Part shown: positions 6,985 to 13,828 of the stretch, piece by piece
How the letters are laid out: each line of letters begins with the position of its first letter
Numbering within the stretch: position 1 is the first letter of the stretch
NCBI GenBank assembly: GCA_964343345.1
Contig: CAYFJE010000021.1
Span: 1 to 13,828 of the forward strand
Source: UBA6624 sp964343345 [NCBI: uncultured bacterium]
Lineage (GTDB): Bacteria > UBP7 > UBA6624
Reading direction: 5' to 3'
Length of the DNA: 13,828 nt
Made by a program: the position numbers and the translations under genes
The notes under the pieces: model-generated
Told to the model about the DNA's origin: nothing
The model's input: only the letters and a program-made list of their open reading frames with translations
The model's database searches: none

Positions 6985-7512
6985 ATGTTTAAAAATGTTT
7001 TTTTATTAATTTTGGTTTTTCTCGCTTCTTCATCGTGTAAAACAATTACTGTTGGAAAAACTGGAGACGTCCTTATCCAAGCAAATGTTTCTGGAGCAAC
7101 GGCAACAGTGGAAGGTTATGGAACATTTCAGCTGCCGGCAACAATAGCTCTTAACAAAGCGGAGGCTAAGTATTGGAATATTGAAGTTTGCAAAAAGGGA
7201 TACGATTGTCAAACTTTGGTTGTGCAGCGAAAGTCTGACTGGTTCGGAGTGCTTGTGGGGAATGCTTTATTTGGGGGGTTGCCCGGTCTAATAATTGATT
7301 ACGGGACAGGTGCAGCTTACGAACTTTCAACACCAACCCTATTAGCAGCTTTATCCAAAAGCGAAATAGAAATTGAAGCTGCTCTTCTAGAGGAAAACAC
7401 TGAAGATTACGTAATTTTAACAATTTTTGACATTGAACACACTCCAACATGGATTGCTGAAGGAATTATCGCAGAGCACAAAATGACAAAAAGCAAGAAA
7501 GGTATTAGATAA
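6985..7512 (+). CDS. Putative lipoprotein with PEGA-like region, function unknown
   Basis: A 175-residue protein with a signal sequence (hydrophobic residues 5-14) and a lipobox-like ending ASSSC, which would put the lipid on Cys18. Residues about 26-82 look like a small beta domain of PEGA type (GDVLIQANVSGATATVEG ... IEVCKKGYDCQTLVV), with two cysteines, C69 and C75, that could pair. A Gly-rich hydrophobic stretch follows (88-112: VGNALFGGLPGLIIDYGTG, then AAYEL), a pattern I associate with uncharacterised Gram-negative envelope proteins. The C-terminal third is acidic, then ends basic. The start is fixed by GGAGG at 6973. It follows SURF1 by 40 bp and converges on the BON lipoprotein gene with 8 bp between stops. 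The function cannot be given; the PEGA assignment is by appearance only. Confidence 0.72.
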   Translation: MFKNVFLLILVFLASSSCKTITVGKTGDVLIQANVSGATATVEGYGTFQLPATIALNKAEAKYWNIEVCKKGYDCQTLVVQRKSDWFGVLVGNALFGGLPGLIIDYGTGAAYELSTPTLLAALSKSEIEIEAALLEENTEDYVILTIFDIEHTPTWIAEGIIAEHKMTKSKKGIR

Positions 7513-7520
7513 CAAACTAA

Positions 7521-7829
7521 TTAATATAAGCCCATATAGCCCGCTTGGTCACCAACGGTTATGTTGTCGTCAATCTCTTCAACACCTTCAACAGCCTTAA
7601 CAATCGCAATGATTATTTCTTTTTGAGATTCGTTGTCAACATTTCCATGCAGACCAACTCTTCCATTGTTGACGATAATGCTGAGTTCACGAAGAAAGAA
7701 AACAACCTTTTTTTCTTTTGCCAGTTCCTGCTCAATACTCTTTTTGAGCGCATCATCAATTTGTTTTTGTTTCCATATGCTGCAACTTGAACAGCAAAAA
7801 ATCAAAAGAATCAAAAAAAGTTTTTTCAT
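7521..7829 (-). CDS. Small BON-domain lipoprotein at the end of the Mrp operon
   Basis: A 102-residue lipoprotein. MKKLFLILLIFCCSSC gives a signal sequence with the lipid site at Cys16; the mature part carries one BON domain (about 47-92), recognisable by LSIIVNNGRVGLHGNV followed by IVKAVEGVEEIDDNITV. BON domains are found in periplasmic and outer-membrane proteins such as OsmY and are thought to bind membranes. The ATG at 7829 is chosen because the signal peptide starts there; a longer in-frame form from 7964 would place 45 unrelated residues in front of it. The start overlaps the stop of the preceding antiporter subunit gene as ATGA, so the two are very probably translated from one mRNA. 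Its link with an Mrp antiporter is inferred from this coupling alone. Confidence 0.85.
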   Translation of the reverse strand: MKKLFLILLIFCCSSCSIWKQKQIDDALKKSIEQELAKEKKVVFFLRELSIIVNNGRVGLHGNVDNESQKEIIIAIVKAVEGVEEIDDNITVGDQAGYMGLY

Positions 7830-9496
7830 CCTGCCAATAATAAAAATACTAACATTAAAAAGAGAACAGTCAACAGCCTTTCCCCCAAAGGCAGTGTTTT
7901 TAATGGATTTTCTCCAATTAAGGTTGATTTTTCTGAACGAATATCTTTTTTTAGGTTTTGACATATGTTTTTAATTTCCAGTTCCAAGCTTTTCGAAACG
8001 TTTTTTGAAAAAGAAATTGATGTGTTCAGAATTAAACCAAAGATTTTTGAATAAAGGTGTCCGAACTCTTTCACAGTTTTTTCTTTTGGCTGGATGTATT
8101 TTTTAAAGATTAGAAAAACAAAAAACCCAACCCCAAGAATCTCAAGAGCATGTAAAACATGTGATTTTGACCATGGATTGTATACGGCACTGTCTACAAA
8201 AGCTTTTCCGGGGAGCATTCCATAAAGGAGATTGGGTTTTATTCCAAAAATAAAACAAATTATTGAGGAAATCCCCATTGCCAAGCTCATATTTTTTGGT
8301 ATTTTTTTTAATTTTATTGTTGTGTTTTTTCCAAAAAATATAAACCATCCCATCTTCATTCCTATTGACAAAAATGTACCTATTGAAGCGATGCTAAGCA
8401 TGCTCGATATAGTTTCAAGATGTGCAATGTGAACTGAATCAACAATCATTGACTTGCTAATAAATCCATTAAACCCAGGAGCTCCGGCTATAGAGAGTGC
8501 ACCAATCGCAAAACCAACAAAAATAAATGGTGTTTTTTTAATAAGGCCGCCTAACTCAGTGATTTTTTCTTTCCCTGTTGCATATATCAAGCTGCTTACT
8601 GACATGAAGAGAAGGCCTTTGTAGATAATGTGACTGAAAGCATGAGCCGCAGATCCATCAGCTGAAAAGGATGTCCCAACACCAACACCAACAACCATGT
8701 ATCCAACTTGACTCACGATATGGTAAGAAAGAAGTTTTCTCATACTGTTGGAGATCATTGCAAAAACAACTCCATATATAGCCATGATTGCACCAATGTA
8801 AATCAAGAAATCTAATCCAACAAAAAACTTAATTAAAACATAGACAGCCGCTTTTGTTGTGAATGCACTAAGGAAAACATTTGCTGTCGGGGACGATTTT
8901 GGATATATGTCGGGAACCCAGGAATGAAGTGGTGGTACTGCTGCATTAAGTAACACTCCGACAAGAATAAGTAGAGAATAGGGTTCATCCCAGCCCGGCA
9001 ATAAAATGCCATCAAATTCACGATTAGGAAGATTCGCAATCCCAAACATGACAAGCGATCCTGAAAAGAGATGATAGTAAAAATACTTTATAGCAGCCGA
9101 TCTTGATTCCGGATCATTTTTTGAAAGGATAAGAAAAACAGAACCAAGGAGCATCATTTCCCAGGAAAGCAAGAAATTTAACCAGTTTGAACTTGTTACA
9201 ACGCCAATGGCAGAACCTGCATAAAAGAGAGAAGAGCAGTCGTGCCATTTGTTTTTGATGTGAAGAGAATTCAAAGAACTTAAAAAAGTTATCAATATGA
9301 AAACAAAAGCAAATGTAAATTTCAGTTCAGGAAGAGTTTCCTCTTTTGTTCCAAAAAGCAAATACATTGAAGCTAAAGGGGTAAGGAGGTGTATGTATTT
9401 TGCAATACTCGTTTTTTTATACAAATTGGCAGGGATGCTCCAAATCACAATAACTGAAATTAAAAATGGGTATAGGAAAATTTCAAAATTTGTCAT
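7826..9496 (-). CDS. Mrp antiporter channel subunit, third NuoL/M/N-type copy
   Basis: A 556-residue polytopic membrane protein of the proton-conducting transporter family (MrpA/MrpD, NuoL/M/N). The core is recognisable: Glu113 in LLSWEMMLLGSV, VPPLHSWVP (187-195), SSPTANVFLSAFTTKAAVYVLIKF with Lys215, HAFSHIIYKGLLF (285-297), and GAPGFNGFISKS. The channel Lys of TM7 that precedes the PLHxWLP motif is Asn184 here. After the core comes an extension: a helix (about 450-465), a charged segment (466-538) and a final helix (539-555), recalling the C-terminal lateral helix of NuoL. The start lies 3 bp after the stop of the previous subunit. Which Mrp subunit it replaces is unclear; it may have a supporting or regulatory role if the missing Lys blocks one half-channel. 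Confidence 0.85.
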   Translation of the reverse strand: MTNFEIFLYPFLISVIVIWSIPANLYKKTSIAKYIHLLTPLASMYLLFGTKEETLPELKFTFAFVFILITFLSSLNSLHIKNKWHDCSSLFYAGSAIGVVTSSNWLNFLLSWEMMLLGSVFLILSKNDPESRSAAIKYFYYHLFSGSLVMFGIANLPNREFDGILLPGWDEPYSLLILVGVLLNAAVPPLHSWVPDIYPKSSPTANVFLSAFTTKAAVYVLIKFFVGLDFLIYIGAIMAIYGVVFAMISNSMRKLLSYHIVSQVGYMVVGVGVGTSFSADGSAAHAFSHIIYKGLLFMSVSSLIYATGKEKITELGGLIKKTPFIFVGFAIGALSIAGAPGFNGFISKSMIVDSVHIAHLETISSMLSIASIGTFLSIGMKMGWFIFFGKNTTIKLKKIPKNMSLAMGISSIICFIFGIKPNLLYGMLPGKAFVDSAVYNPWSKSHVLHALEILGVGFFVFLIFKKYIQPKEKTVKEFGHLYSKIFGLILNTSISFSKNVSKSLELEIKNICQNLKKDIRSEKSTLIGENPLKTLPLGERLLTVLFLMLVFLLLAG

Positions 9497-9499
9497 TTT

Positions 9500-10909
9500 T
9501 TAAAAACCATCTCCAAAAAAAGTTGCAATACAGGCTGATAATGTAATCAGCATCATAGGAATAAGCATCCCCAAATTTTCATTTCGTTGCTCGGCATTAC
9601 TGTTTCCAAACCAACCTTTTACGATAACCGGGAAAAAGTAAACTCCGCTTAAAAGCCCAGAAAAAACAAAAATCCAGCTGGAAAGGAAATTCGGTTGATT
9701 CGGGGCAGAACCTAAAAGAAAAAATTTCGATAAAAAGCCTATAGCGGGGGGTAACCCAATCAGACCAAGGGCGGCCAGTGTAAAAAGAGTAAAAGTTTTT
9801 GGGAGGGTTTTTCCAATATCGTCCATTTCGCTGATTCTCTTTTTCCCAGTTTCTGTTTGTATCATTCCAGCAACCATAAACAGGACTATTTTCATTAGTG
9901 CATGAGCAACAAAATGCACTACAGCAGCAGTAACGCTCAGCATTCCGGCATAAACGATATAAGAAAGGTGTGCAACGGTTGAATAAGCCAGTCTTTTTTT
10001 CAAGCTATCTTCTCCACATGCCCGAAATGAAGCATACAAGATTGTTGCCCCAGAAAAAACAAATATATAACTATCTGCTCCAGAATTAAACATTAGTTCA
10101 ATCCCGATTACATTTTGTATCATTATGAGCATTGCGAAAACCCCAGCTTTCACAACTGCAACTGCATGCAATAAAGCTGAAACAGGGGTTGGAGCAACCA
10201 TAGCTCTAGGCAACCAACTATGCAAAGGAACTATTGCCGCTTTCACAGCCGATCCAGTTAACAAAAGAGCTATTGTCATATTTTTGAGATCATTAGGGAT
10301 GTTTTCGAGCATTCCTCTTGATTGTTGAAAATCTAGATTTCCGGAATATTTCCAAATAATAATAATCCCTAGGATCATCAGGCATGCTCCTGACAAGGTG
10401 TATATCAGATATCTTCTACCAGCACCAATTGCCTTTTTCGTCTCTTTATGTGAAACAAGAGGCCATGTTGCTATTGTCAGCAGTTCGTAAAAAACAAAAA
10501 AAGTCAAAAGATTAGCAGATATACTGAGCCCAACAGCACTGCTTACAGCAAGTGTAAACAAAGACAAGAACCTCGTACTTTTCTTTAGTGAATTTTTTTT
10601 TACATAAGAAAGTGCATAAAATGATGAAAATATCCAAAGAAATGTTACAAGAAGAAGGAATATTTTTGAAATGCTATCAGGATTATTGCTTATTGCAAGA
10701 CTGAGGTTTTGTCCAAAATCAATTAAGTTTATATTTTGAATCTTGTAATTAAAAACATTTTCAAAACTGGGCCAATTCAAGGCTTTCCAAAAAACAAAAA
10801 AAGGTACAAAAAGAAATATAAAGTTTCTAATTTTTTTATTAAAGTCAGTCAGGGAAATCAACACAGTTGCAATAAATCCCGCAAGAAACATCCAAATGAT
10901 TGAATTCAT
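9500..10909 (-). CDS. Mrp antiporter channel subunit, NuoL/MrpA N-terminal-like
   Basis: A 469-residue polytopic membrane protein of the proton-conducting transporter family. It has the key channel residues: Glu142 in VFYELLTIATW, Lys223 in GSAVKAAIVPLHSWLPRAM, and His248 and Lys254 in APTPVSALLHAVAVVKAGVF. The PTPVSALLHAxxxVKAG block is characteristic of NuoL and of the N-terminal half of MrpA, so this is probably the split-off counterpart of that half. The ATG at 10909 is chosen over a longer form starting at 10975: it overlaps the previous stop as ATGA and is preceded by GGAGGA at five bases. The next channel subunit follows after 3 bp. Confidence 0.88.
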   Translation of the reverse strand: MNSIIWMFLAGFIATVLISLTDFNKKIRNFIFLFVPFFVFWKALNWPSFENVFNYKIQNINLIDFGQNLSLAISNNPDSISKIFLLLVTFLWIFSSFYALSYVKKNSLKKSTRFLSLFTLAVSSAVGLSISANLLTFFVFYELLTIATWPLVSHKETKKAIGAGRRYLIYTLSGACLMILGIIIIWKYSGNLDFQQSRGMLENIPNDLKNMTIALLLTGSAVKAAIVPLHSWLPRAMVAPTPVSALLHAVAVVKAGVFAMLIMIQNVIGIELMFNSGADSYIFVFSGATILYASFRACGEDSLKKRLAYSTVAHLSYIVYAGMLSVTAAVVHFVAHALMKIVLFMVAGMIQTETGKKRISEMDDIGKTLPKTFTLFTLAALGLIGLPPAIGFLSKFFLLGSAPNQPNFLSSWIFVFSGLLSGVYFFPVIVKGWFGNSNAEQRNENLGMLIPMMLITLSACIATFFGDGF

Positions 10910-12306
10910 ATTCTTCCTCCAAGCAATGCGAGAACTGAAGATAAACCCCAACCAAAAAATATCGTTAGAACACATGCAAGGCTAATGGGGAAGCTTATTG
11001 AAAAAGGAATTTTGATTTTCTGCGCAGCCCCCTTTCTTGAGTAGATGATTTTTTCAAGGATTTTAAAAAAATAGGCAGCTGTTAGCAAACTTGAGAAAAC
11101 AATGACAGAAACAATAACCCAATTGCTAGACTCAAGGGCTCCCAATACAAGGTGATATTTTGCCCAAAATCCTGCAAAAGGGGGTATCCCAGCCAATGAA
11201 AATCCACAAATAAGAAAAACCCAAGAAAGTGTCGGGGATTTTCTCCAAAGTTCTTGTAGTTGCGGCACAGTTTTTATTTCAGCAAAAGACGATAGTGCTC
11301 CAACTGTACAAAATAGACTAAATTTCATAATGCTATGTGCAACTATTTGGATCATTGCTCCATTTATATTCATCAGCCCTATTCCGATCGCGACAAGTCC
11401 TAGTTGAGCAATGCTTGAGTAAGCCAGCAGTTTTTTTAATCCGAGTTGTCTAATTGCCATAATGCTTCCATAGATGACGGCAATTCCTCCCATGTACATC
11501 ACCAAATCACTATTAATTATCCAGTTTGTTCCTGTTGCAGGGATGTAGAAAACAAGTCTGAGCAACACAACGGCAGGGGCTTTTGTCATTATCGCTGGGA
11601 TTATTCCCAGTGTTTTGTTTGGGCTGTTTGAATATGCTTGAGGAAGCCAAAAGTGAAATGGTGTTACAGCCATTTTCATCAAAAGAGCCAATGTTATCAA
11701 TATAAAGCCAGACGCAAGAGTGGTGTTTGCACCAGCGACAAAAGCAAAATTCGAAATTTTAGTTAGATTCAATGTCCCAGTTACACCATAAACAAAACCA
11801 ACACCAAGTAAAAAAAAGACACCTGCAACTCCAGAAGTCAAAAGATATCTAAATGATGCAAAAGCACCTTCTTTCGTTTTGTATCCAATGAGTGCAAATG
11901 CACAAATTGCAGAAAGCTCAAGCCAAACATACATATTGAAAAGATCCCAGCTGAAAGAGATTGATTGCAAAGCCCCAAGCAAAAACATCGTTAAGGAAAA
12001 AAATAAAATATGCTCTTTCCCTTTTTCCGCAGTGTTTCCAGAAGCATAAAGAATTCCCAAAAAACCAAGTAACGATATCAAGAACACAAGAATCGAACCT
12101 ATGGGATCTGAGGACATGACAATACCTCCTTCAGAACTCCAGCCTCCTAATCCAATTTTTTTATCAAGGTAAGTCTTTGACCCAAAACACATCAGAAGAT
12201 TTAAAAAAGAAAAAAATAAGGCGATCTTTTTAGGGTTTATTTTTGAACCTAGCATTATTGTAAAAATTGCTCCAGCAAACATCGACATAGGTATTGAAAA
12301 AATCAT
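10906..12306 (-). CDS. mnhD: Mrp antiporter subunit D (MnhD/MbhH-type)
   Basis: A 466-residue polytopic membrane protein of the MrpD/NuoN-like branch of the proton-conducting transporter family. Channel residues are intact: Glu130 in MYVWLELSAICAF, Lys211 in LMKMAVTPFHFWLPQAYSNSP, and Lys242 in IMTKAPAVVLLR. Later come QIVAHSIMKFSLF, with the TM10-11 His/Lys region, and FSLAGIPPFAGFWAKYHLV. Its place directly after mnhC, with an ATGA overlap (12303-12306), is the place of mrpD in Bacillus and mbhH in Thermococcales. Its own stop forms another ATGA overlap with the next channel subunit. It should form one of the proton pathways of the antiporter in the inner membrane. Confidence 0.92.
   Translation of the reverse strand: MIFSIPMSMFAGAIFTIMLGSKINPKKIALFFSFLNLLMCFGSKTYLDKKIGLGGWSSEGGIVMSSDPIGSILVFLISLLGFLGILYASGNTAEKGKEHILFFSLTMFLLGALQSISFSWDLFNMYVWLELSAICAFALIGYKTKEGAFASFRYLLTSGVAGVFFLLGVGFVYGVTGTLNLTKISNFAFVAGANTTLASGFILITLALLMKMAVTPFHFWLPQAYSNSPNKTLGIIPAIMTKAPAVVLLRLVFYIPATGTNWIINSDLVMYMGGIAVIYGSIMAIRQLGLKKLLAYSSIAQLGLVAIGIGLMNINGAMIQIVAHSIMKFSLFCTVGALSSFAEIKTVPQLQELWRKSPTLSWVFLICGFSLAGIPPFAGFWAKYHLVLGALESSNWVIVSVIVFSSLLTAAYFFKILEKIIYSRKGAAQKIKIPFSISFPISLACVLTIFFGWGLSSVLALLGGRI
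10915..10920 (-). promoter_or_regulatory. Shine-Dalgarno GGAGGA deciding the start at 10909
   Basis: On the - strand GGAGGA lies five bases before the ATG at 10909, within the last codons (Gly-Gly) of the upstream subunit gene. It supports this internal ATG over the longer frame beginning at 10975. Confidence 0.75.
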
Positions 12307-12659
12307 GATTTTTTATTAATTTTTTCCAGTATTTTTAACTCGTTTGAGGAACCGTAACCAGAATTTATTTTAACCAAAAGAGACAATGCCACTGCTGTAA
12401 ACGCAACACCAACAACAATTGCTGTCAGCATCAAAACGTGAGGGAGTGGTGCAATATGCTGAGCATTTGAATCGGGGTTGATCGGGATTTCTCCATTTTT
12501 TAAATAAGCTAGGTTTATAAAGAAGAGTATGACTGAACTTTGCATTATGTTTATGCCAATAATTTTTTTCAAAAGATTATTTTGAGAGAGAACCCCCCAA
12601 GCCCCAAGCATCAATAGCAAGCAGTTTGCAATATAAGGAATTTTTCCAGAAAAATCCAT
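12303..12659 (-). CDS. mnhC: Mrp antiporter subunit C (NuoK-like)
   Basis: A 118-residue protein with three membrane helices (about 8-25, 32-52, 74-97), homologous to NuoK of complex I. The family mark PLPHVLMLTAIVVGVAFTAV runs from 71 to 90, between a short loop and the third helix. The ATG shares one base with the mnhB stop (TAATG), and the stop overlaps mnhD as ATGA, so three subunits are translationally linked. A normal length and an intact motif suggest a functional subunit. Confidence 0.94.
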   Translation of the reverse strand: MDFSGKIPYIANCLLLMLGAWGVLSQNNLLKKIIGINIMQSSVILFFINLAYLKNGEIPINPDSNAQHIAPLPHVLMLTAIVVGVAFTAVALSLLVKINSGYGSSNELKILEKINKKS

Positions 12660-13090
12660 TAAGTGTAATCCTCTGCCAAAACATCAAATATTAAAACCAT
12701 TGTTCCCACAACACACAATGTCACCCCTATTTCAACAGCCATAATCCCCCAATAATGATTGAAGGGTTTTTCAAGAATAGCGGTCAACATAGAGTAATCA
12801 AAATAATTCCCAGTTTGAAAAAAGGTAATAACTCCAACCGAGAGATAAATGAAAACCCCAATAGTGGCGACACTAAATGCTTTTTTATCAGACATTATCG
12901 AAAAACTATCTTTTAACGGCAATGTCATTCTGCTCAAAATAATGCCAGAAGCGATAATAGCACCCCCTTGAAATCCCCCTCCTGGAGACTCGTGTCCAAA
13001 AAACAAGACATAGAAGCCAAAAGTGAATATACATGGAATCAAAACCCTTGCAATACTGTCAACCACAATACTTTTTGTTGGACCCCTCAT
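12659..13090 (-). CDS. mnhB: Mrp antiporter subunit B (MnhB/MbhF domain)
   Basis: A 143-residue protein with about four membrane helices. The family signature GHESPGGGFQGGAI (32-45) lies just after the first helix, and VEIGVTLCVVGTMVLIFDVL is in the last. In Mrp complexes this subunit packs against MrpA's C-terminal part and MrpC. The N-terminal extension found in longer MrpB proteins is encoded separately by the small gene immediately upstream, which overlaps it by ATGA (13087-13090). Confidence 0.93.
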   Translation of the reverse strand: MRGPTKSIVVDSIARVLIPCIFTFGFYVLFFGHESPGGGFQGGAIIASGIILSRMTLPLKDSFSIMSDKKAFSVATIGVFIYLSVGVITFFQTGNYFDYSMLTAILEKPFNHYWGIMAVEIGVTLCVVGTMVLIFDVLAEDYT

Positions 13091-13359
13091 CTTATTTTTT
13101 TTGTTCCTAAGATTAAAAGTATTCCGATTCCGGCAACAAAAATAACCATAGTTTCGCCAAAAGTGTCAGTACTTCTCCAGTCTGCAAGGACAGCAGTTAC
13201 AACATTTTTTGTATGGGTTTTTTTGTAAGATTCTTCTATGTATGTTGTATTTGTCTTTCTGTGAACAATGCTCTCTGATCCAAAATTTTCAATATCTTTT
13301 TGAGCGAAAAATAATATTATTCCAAGAAAGAAAAGTACAAAAATTTTTTTACTCTTCAT
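13087..13359 (-). CDS. MbhE-like small antiporter subunit
   Basis: A 90-residue protein with an N-terminal helix (about 5-18), a polar middle and a C-terminal helix (69-85). The block NVVTAVLADWRSTDTFGE (52-69) matches the conserved NVVTxxLxDxRxxDTxGE segment of the MbhE/MrpA C-terminal family. In Bacillus-type Mrp this segment is part of the large MrpA protein; here it is a free gene, as in archaeal Mbh and Mrp operons. It overlaps the gene upstream by 11 bp and mnhB by 4 bp. Confidence 0.88.
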   Translation of the reverse strand: MKSKKIFVLFFLGIILFFAQKDIENFGSESIVHRKTNTTYIEESYKKTHTKNVVTAVLADWRSTDTFGETMVIFVAGIGILLILGTKKIR

Positions 13360-13597
13360 TTCTTTTCACCCTTATATGCCATACAGCAGCAATCATTATT
13401 ACGCCACTTACCCCTGCCCCTATCACAGCCTCTGTTAAACCAACATCAACCGCCCCCAAGGAAGAGTAGAGAAGAGCCATACAGAAAGAAAAACCACTTA
13501 ATGAAATAACAGCAATAATCAAGTCTTTGTTTTTCAAAGCAACAAGAGCCAATAAAAAAGCAATTATGTAAAGAAAGATATTTAATTCAAGAATCAT
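13349..13597 (-). CDS. MbhD-like (DUF4040) antiporter subunit
   Basis: An 82-residue protein with three membrane helices. GAVDVGLTEAVIGAGVSGVI (48-67), with the conserved Glu56, is the mark of the MbhD/DUF4040 domain, which corresponds to part of MrpA's C-terminal region and to NuoJ-like helices. In structures of Mrp and Mbh this region is thought to help form the cation pathway. The start overlaps the mnhG stop by 11 bp, and the stop overlaps the MbhE-like gene by 11 bp. Confidence 0.9.
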   Translation of the reverse strand: MILELNIFLYIIAFLLALVALKNKDLIIAVISLSGFSFCMALLYSSLGAVDVGLTEAVIGAGVSGVIMIAAVWHIRVKRNEE

Positions 13598-13828
13598 TTT
13601 GTTTTTTCCAAGCTTTGATTTTCGACTGTCTTGCTGTTCTTCCGATTAAATGAGTAGATGTTGGATTGGCGATTCCAACAAACACAAGAATCATCACAAC
13701 TTTCAAAATCTCTGTCCAGTTTTCCAAAGAGATAGAAATCCCAATTACAGCAAGAAATATACCAAGAGTATCACATTTTCCAGAGGCATGGAGTCGTCTA
13801 TACACATCAGGTAATTTCAATATGCCAA
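13587..13828 (-). CDS. mnhG: Mrp antiporter subunit G (5' end outside window)
   Basis: The frame is open to the window edge and reads GILKLPDVYRRLHASGKCDTLG, the usual G-x-x-R/K-x-PDxYxRLHAxxKxDTLG block of MrpG/MbhC, followed by two membrane helices and a basic tail. A TTG at 13820 is in frame but sits inside the conserved block, so the true start is beyond the edge. About one helix is missing. It is the first visible gene of the Mrp operon; mnhE and mnhF would be expected upstream. Confidence 0.92.
   Translation of the reverse strand, partial: GILKLPDVYRRLHASGKCDTLGIFLAVIGISISLENWTEILKVVMILVFVGIANPTSTHLIGRTARQSKIKAWKKQNDS

Noticed and set aside
7830-7964. N-terminal extension of the BON lipoprotein
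   Set aside because: The 45 residues lie within the antiporter gene and precede a normal signal peptide start at 7829.
10910-10975. Longer channel subunit from 10975
   Set aside because: The extra residues are polar and overlap mnhD; the ATG at 10909 has a good Shine-Dalgarno sequence and an ATGA overlap.
7826-13828. Membrane-bound hydrogenase or complex I
   Set aside because: Only antiporter-module subunits are present; no NiFe hydrogenase-like large or small subunit or iron-sulfur protein is encoded in the window.

Overview
The window is a gene-dense, AT-rich stretch of a bacterial chromosome. No rRNA, tRNA, CRISPR array or insertion sequence could be recognised, and no gap between genes exceeds about 50 bases. 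Two lipoprotein genes, a SURF1-type cytochrome oxidase assembly factor and a multisubunit Mrp-type cation/proton antiporter point to an aerobic or microaerobic Gram-negative bacterium, probably a low-GC proteobacterial or deltaproteobacteria-like lineage. The lineage assignment is inference only.

Left part (1-2461, + strand): a tightly overlapping cluster of lepB (3' end only), an RbgA/YlqF-type ribosome-assembly GTPase, RNase HII (rnhB), and a second, unusual signal peptidase I with an extra N-terminal domain. The RbgA-RNase HII junction is odd. RNase HII has no ATG/GTG/TTG start ahead of its catalytic motif. Its frame is joined to that of RbgA by a C CCA AAA slippery heptamer directly before the RbgA stop, and by an ATAA overlap that looks like a mutated ATGA.

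Middle (2464-6219, - strand): in transcription order, a NudF-like ADP-ribose pyrophosphatase, an MsbA-like ABC exporter and a C1B cysteine peptidase of the PepC/bleomycin hydrolase family. Divergent from nudF, only 17 bp away, are the SURF1 gene (6237-6944) and a lipoprotein gene (6985-7512) on the + strand.

Right part (7521-13828, - strand): a long run of overlapping genes for an Mrp-type antiporter. In transcription order these are mnhG (5' end outside the window), an MbhD-like DUF4040 subunit, an MbhE-like subunit, mnhB, mnhC and three large proton-channel subunits of the NuoL/M/N family. A small BON-domain lipoprotein gene closes the run and is coupled to the last channel subunit by an ATGA overlap. 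The large MrpA subunit of Bacillus is split here, and the order from mnhG to the first channel subunit matches archaeal mbhC-H. The complex probably couples proton movement to Na+ export at the inner membrane. mnhE and mnhF would be expected just beyond the right edge.
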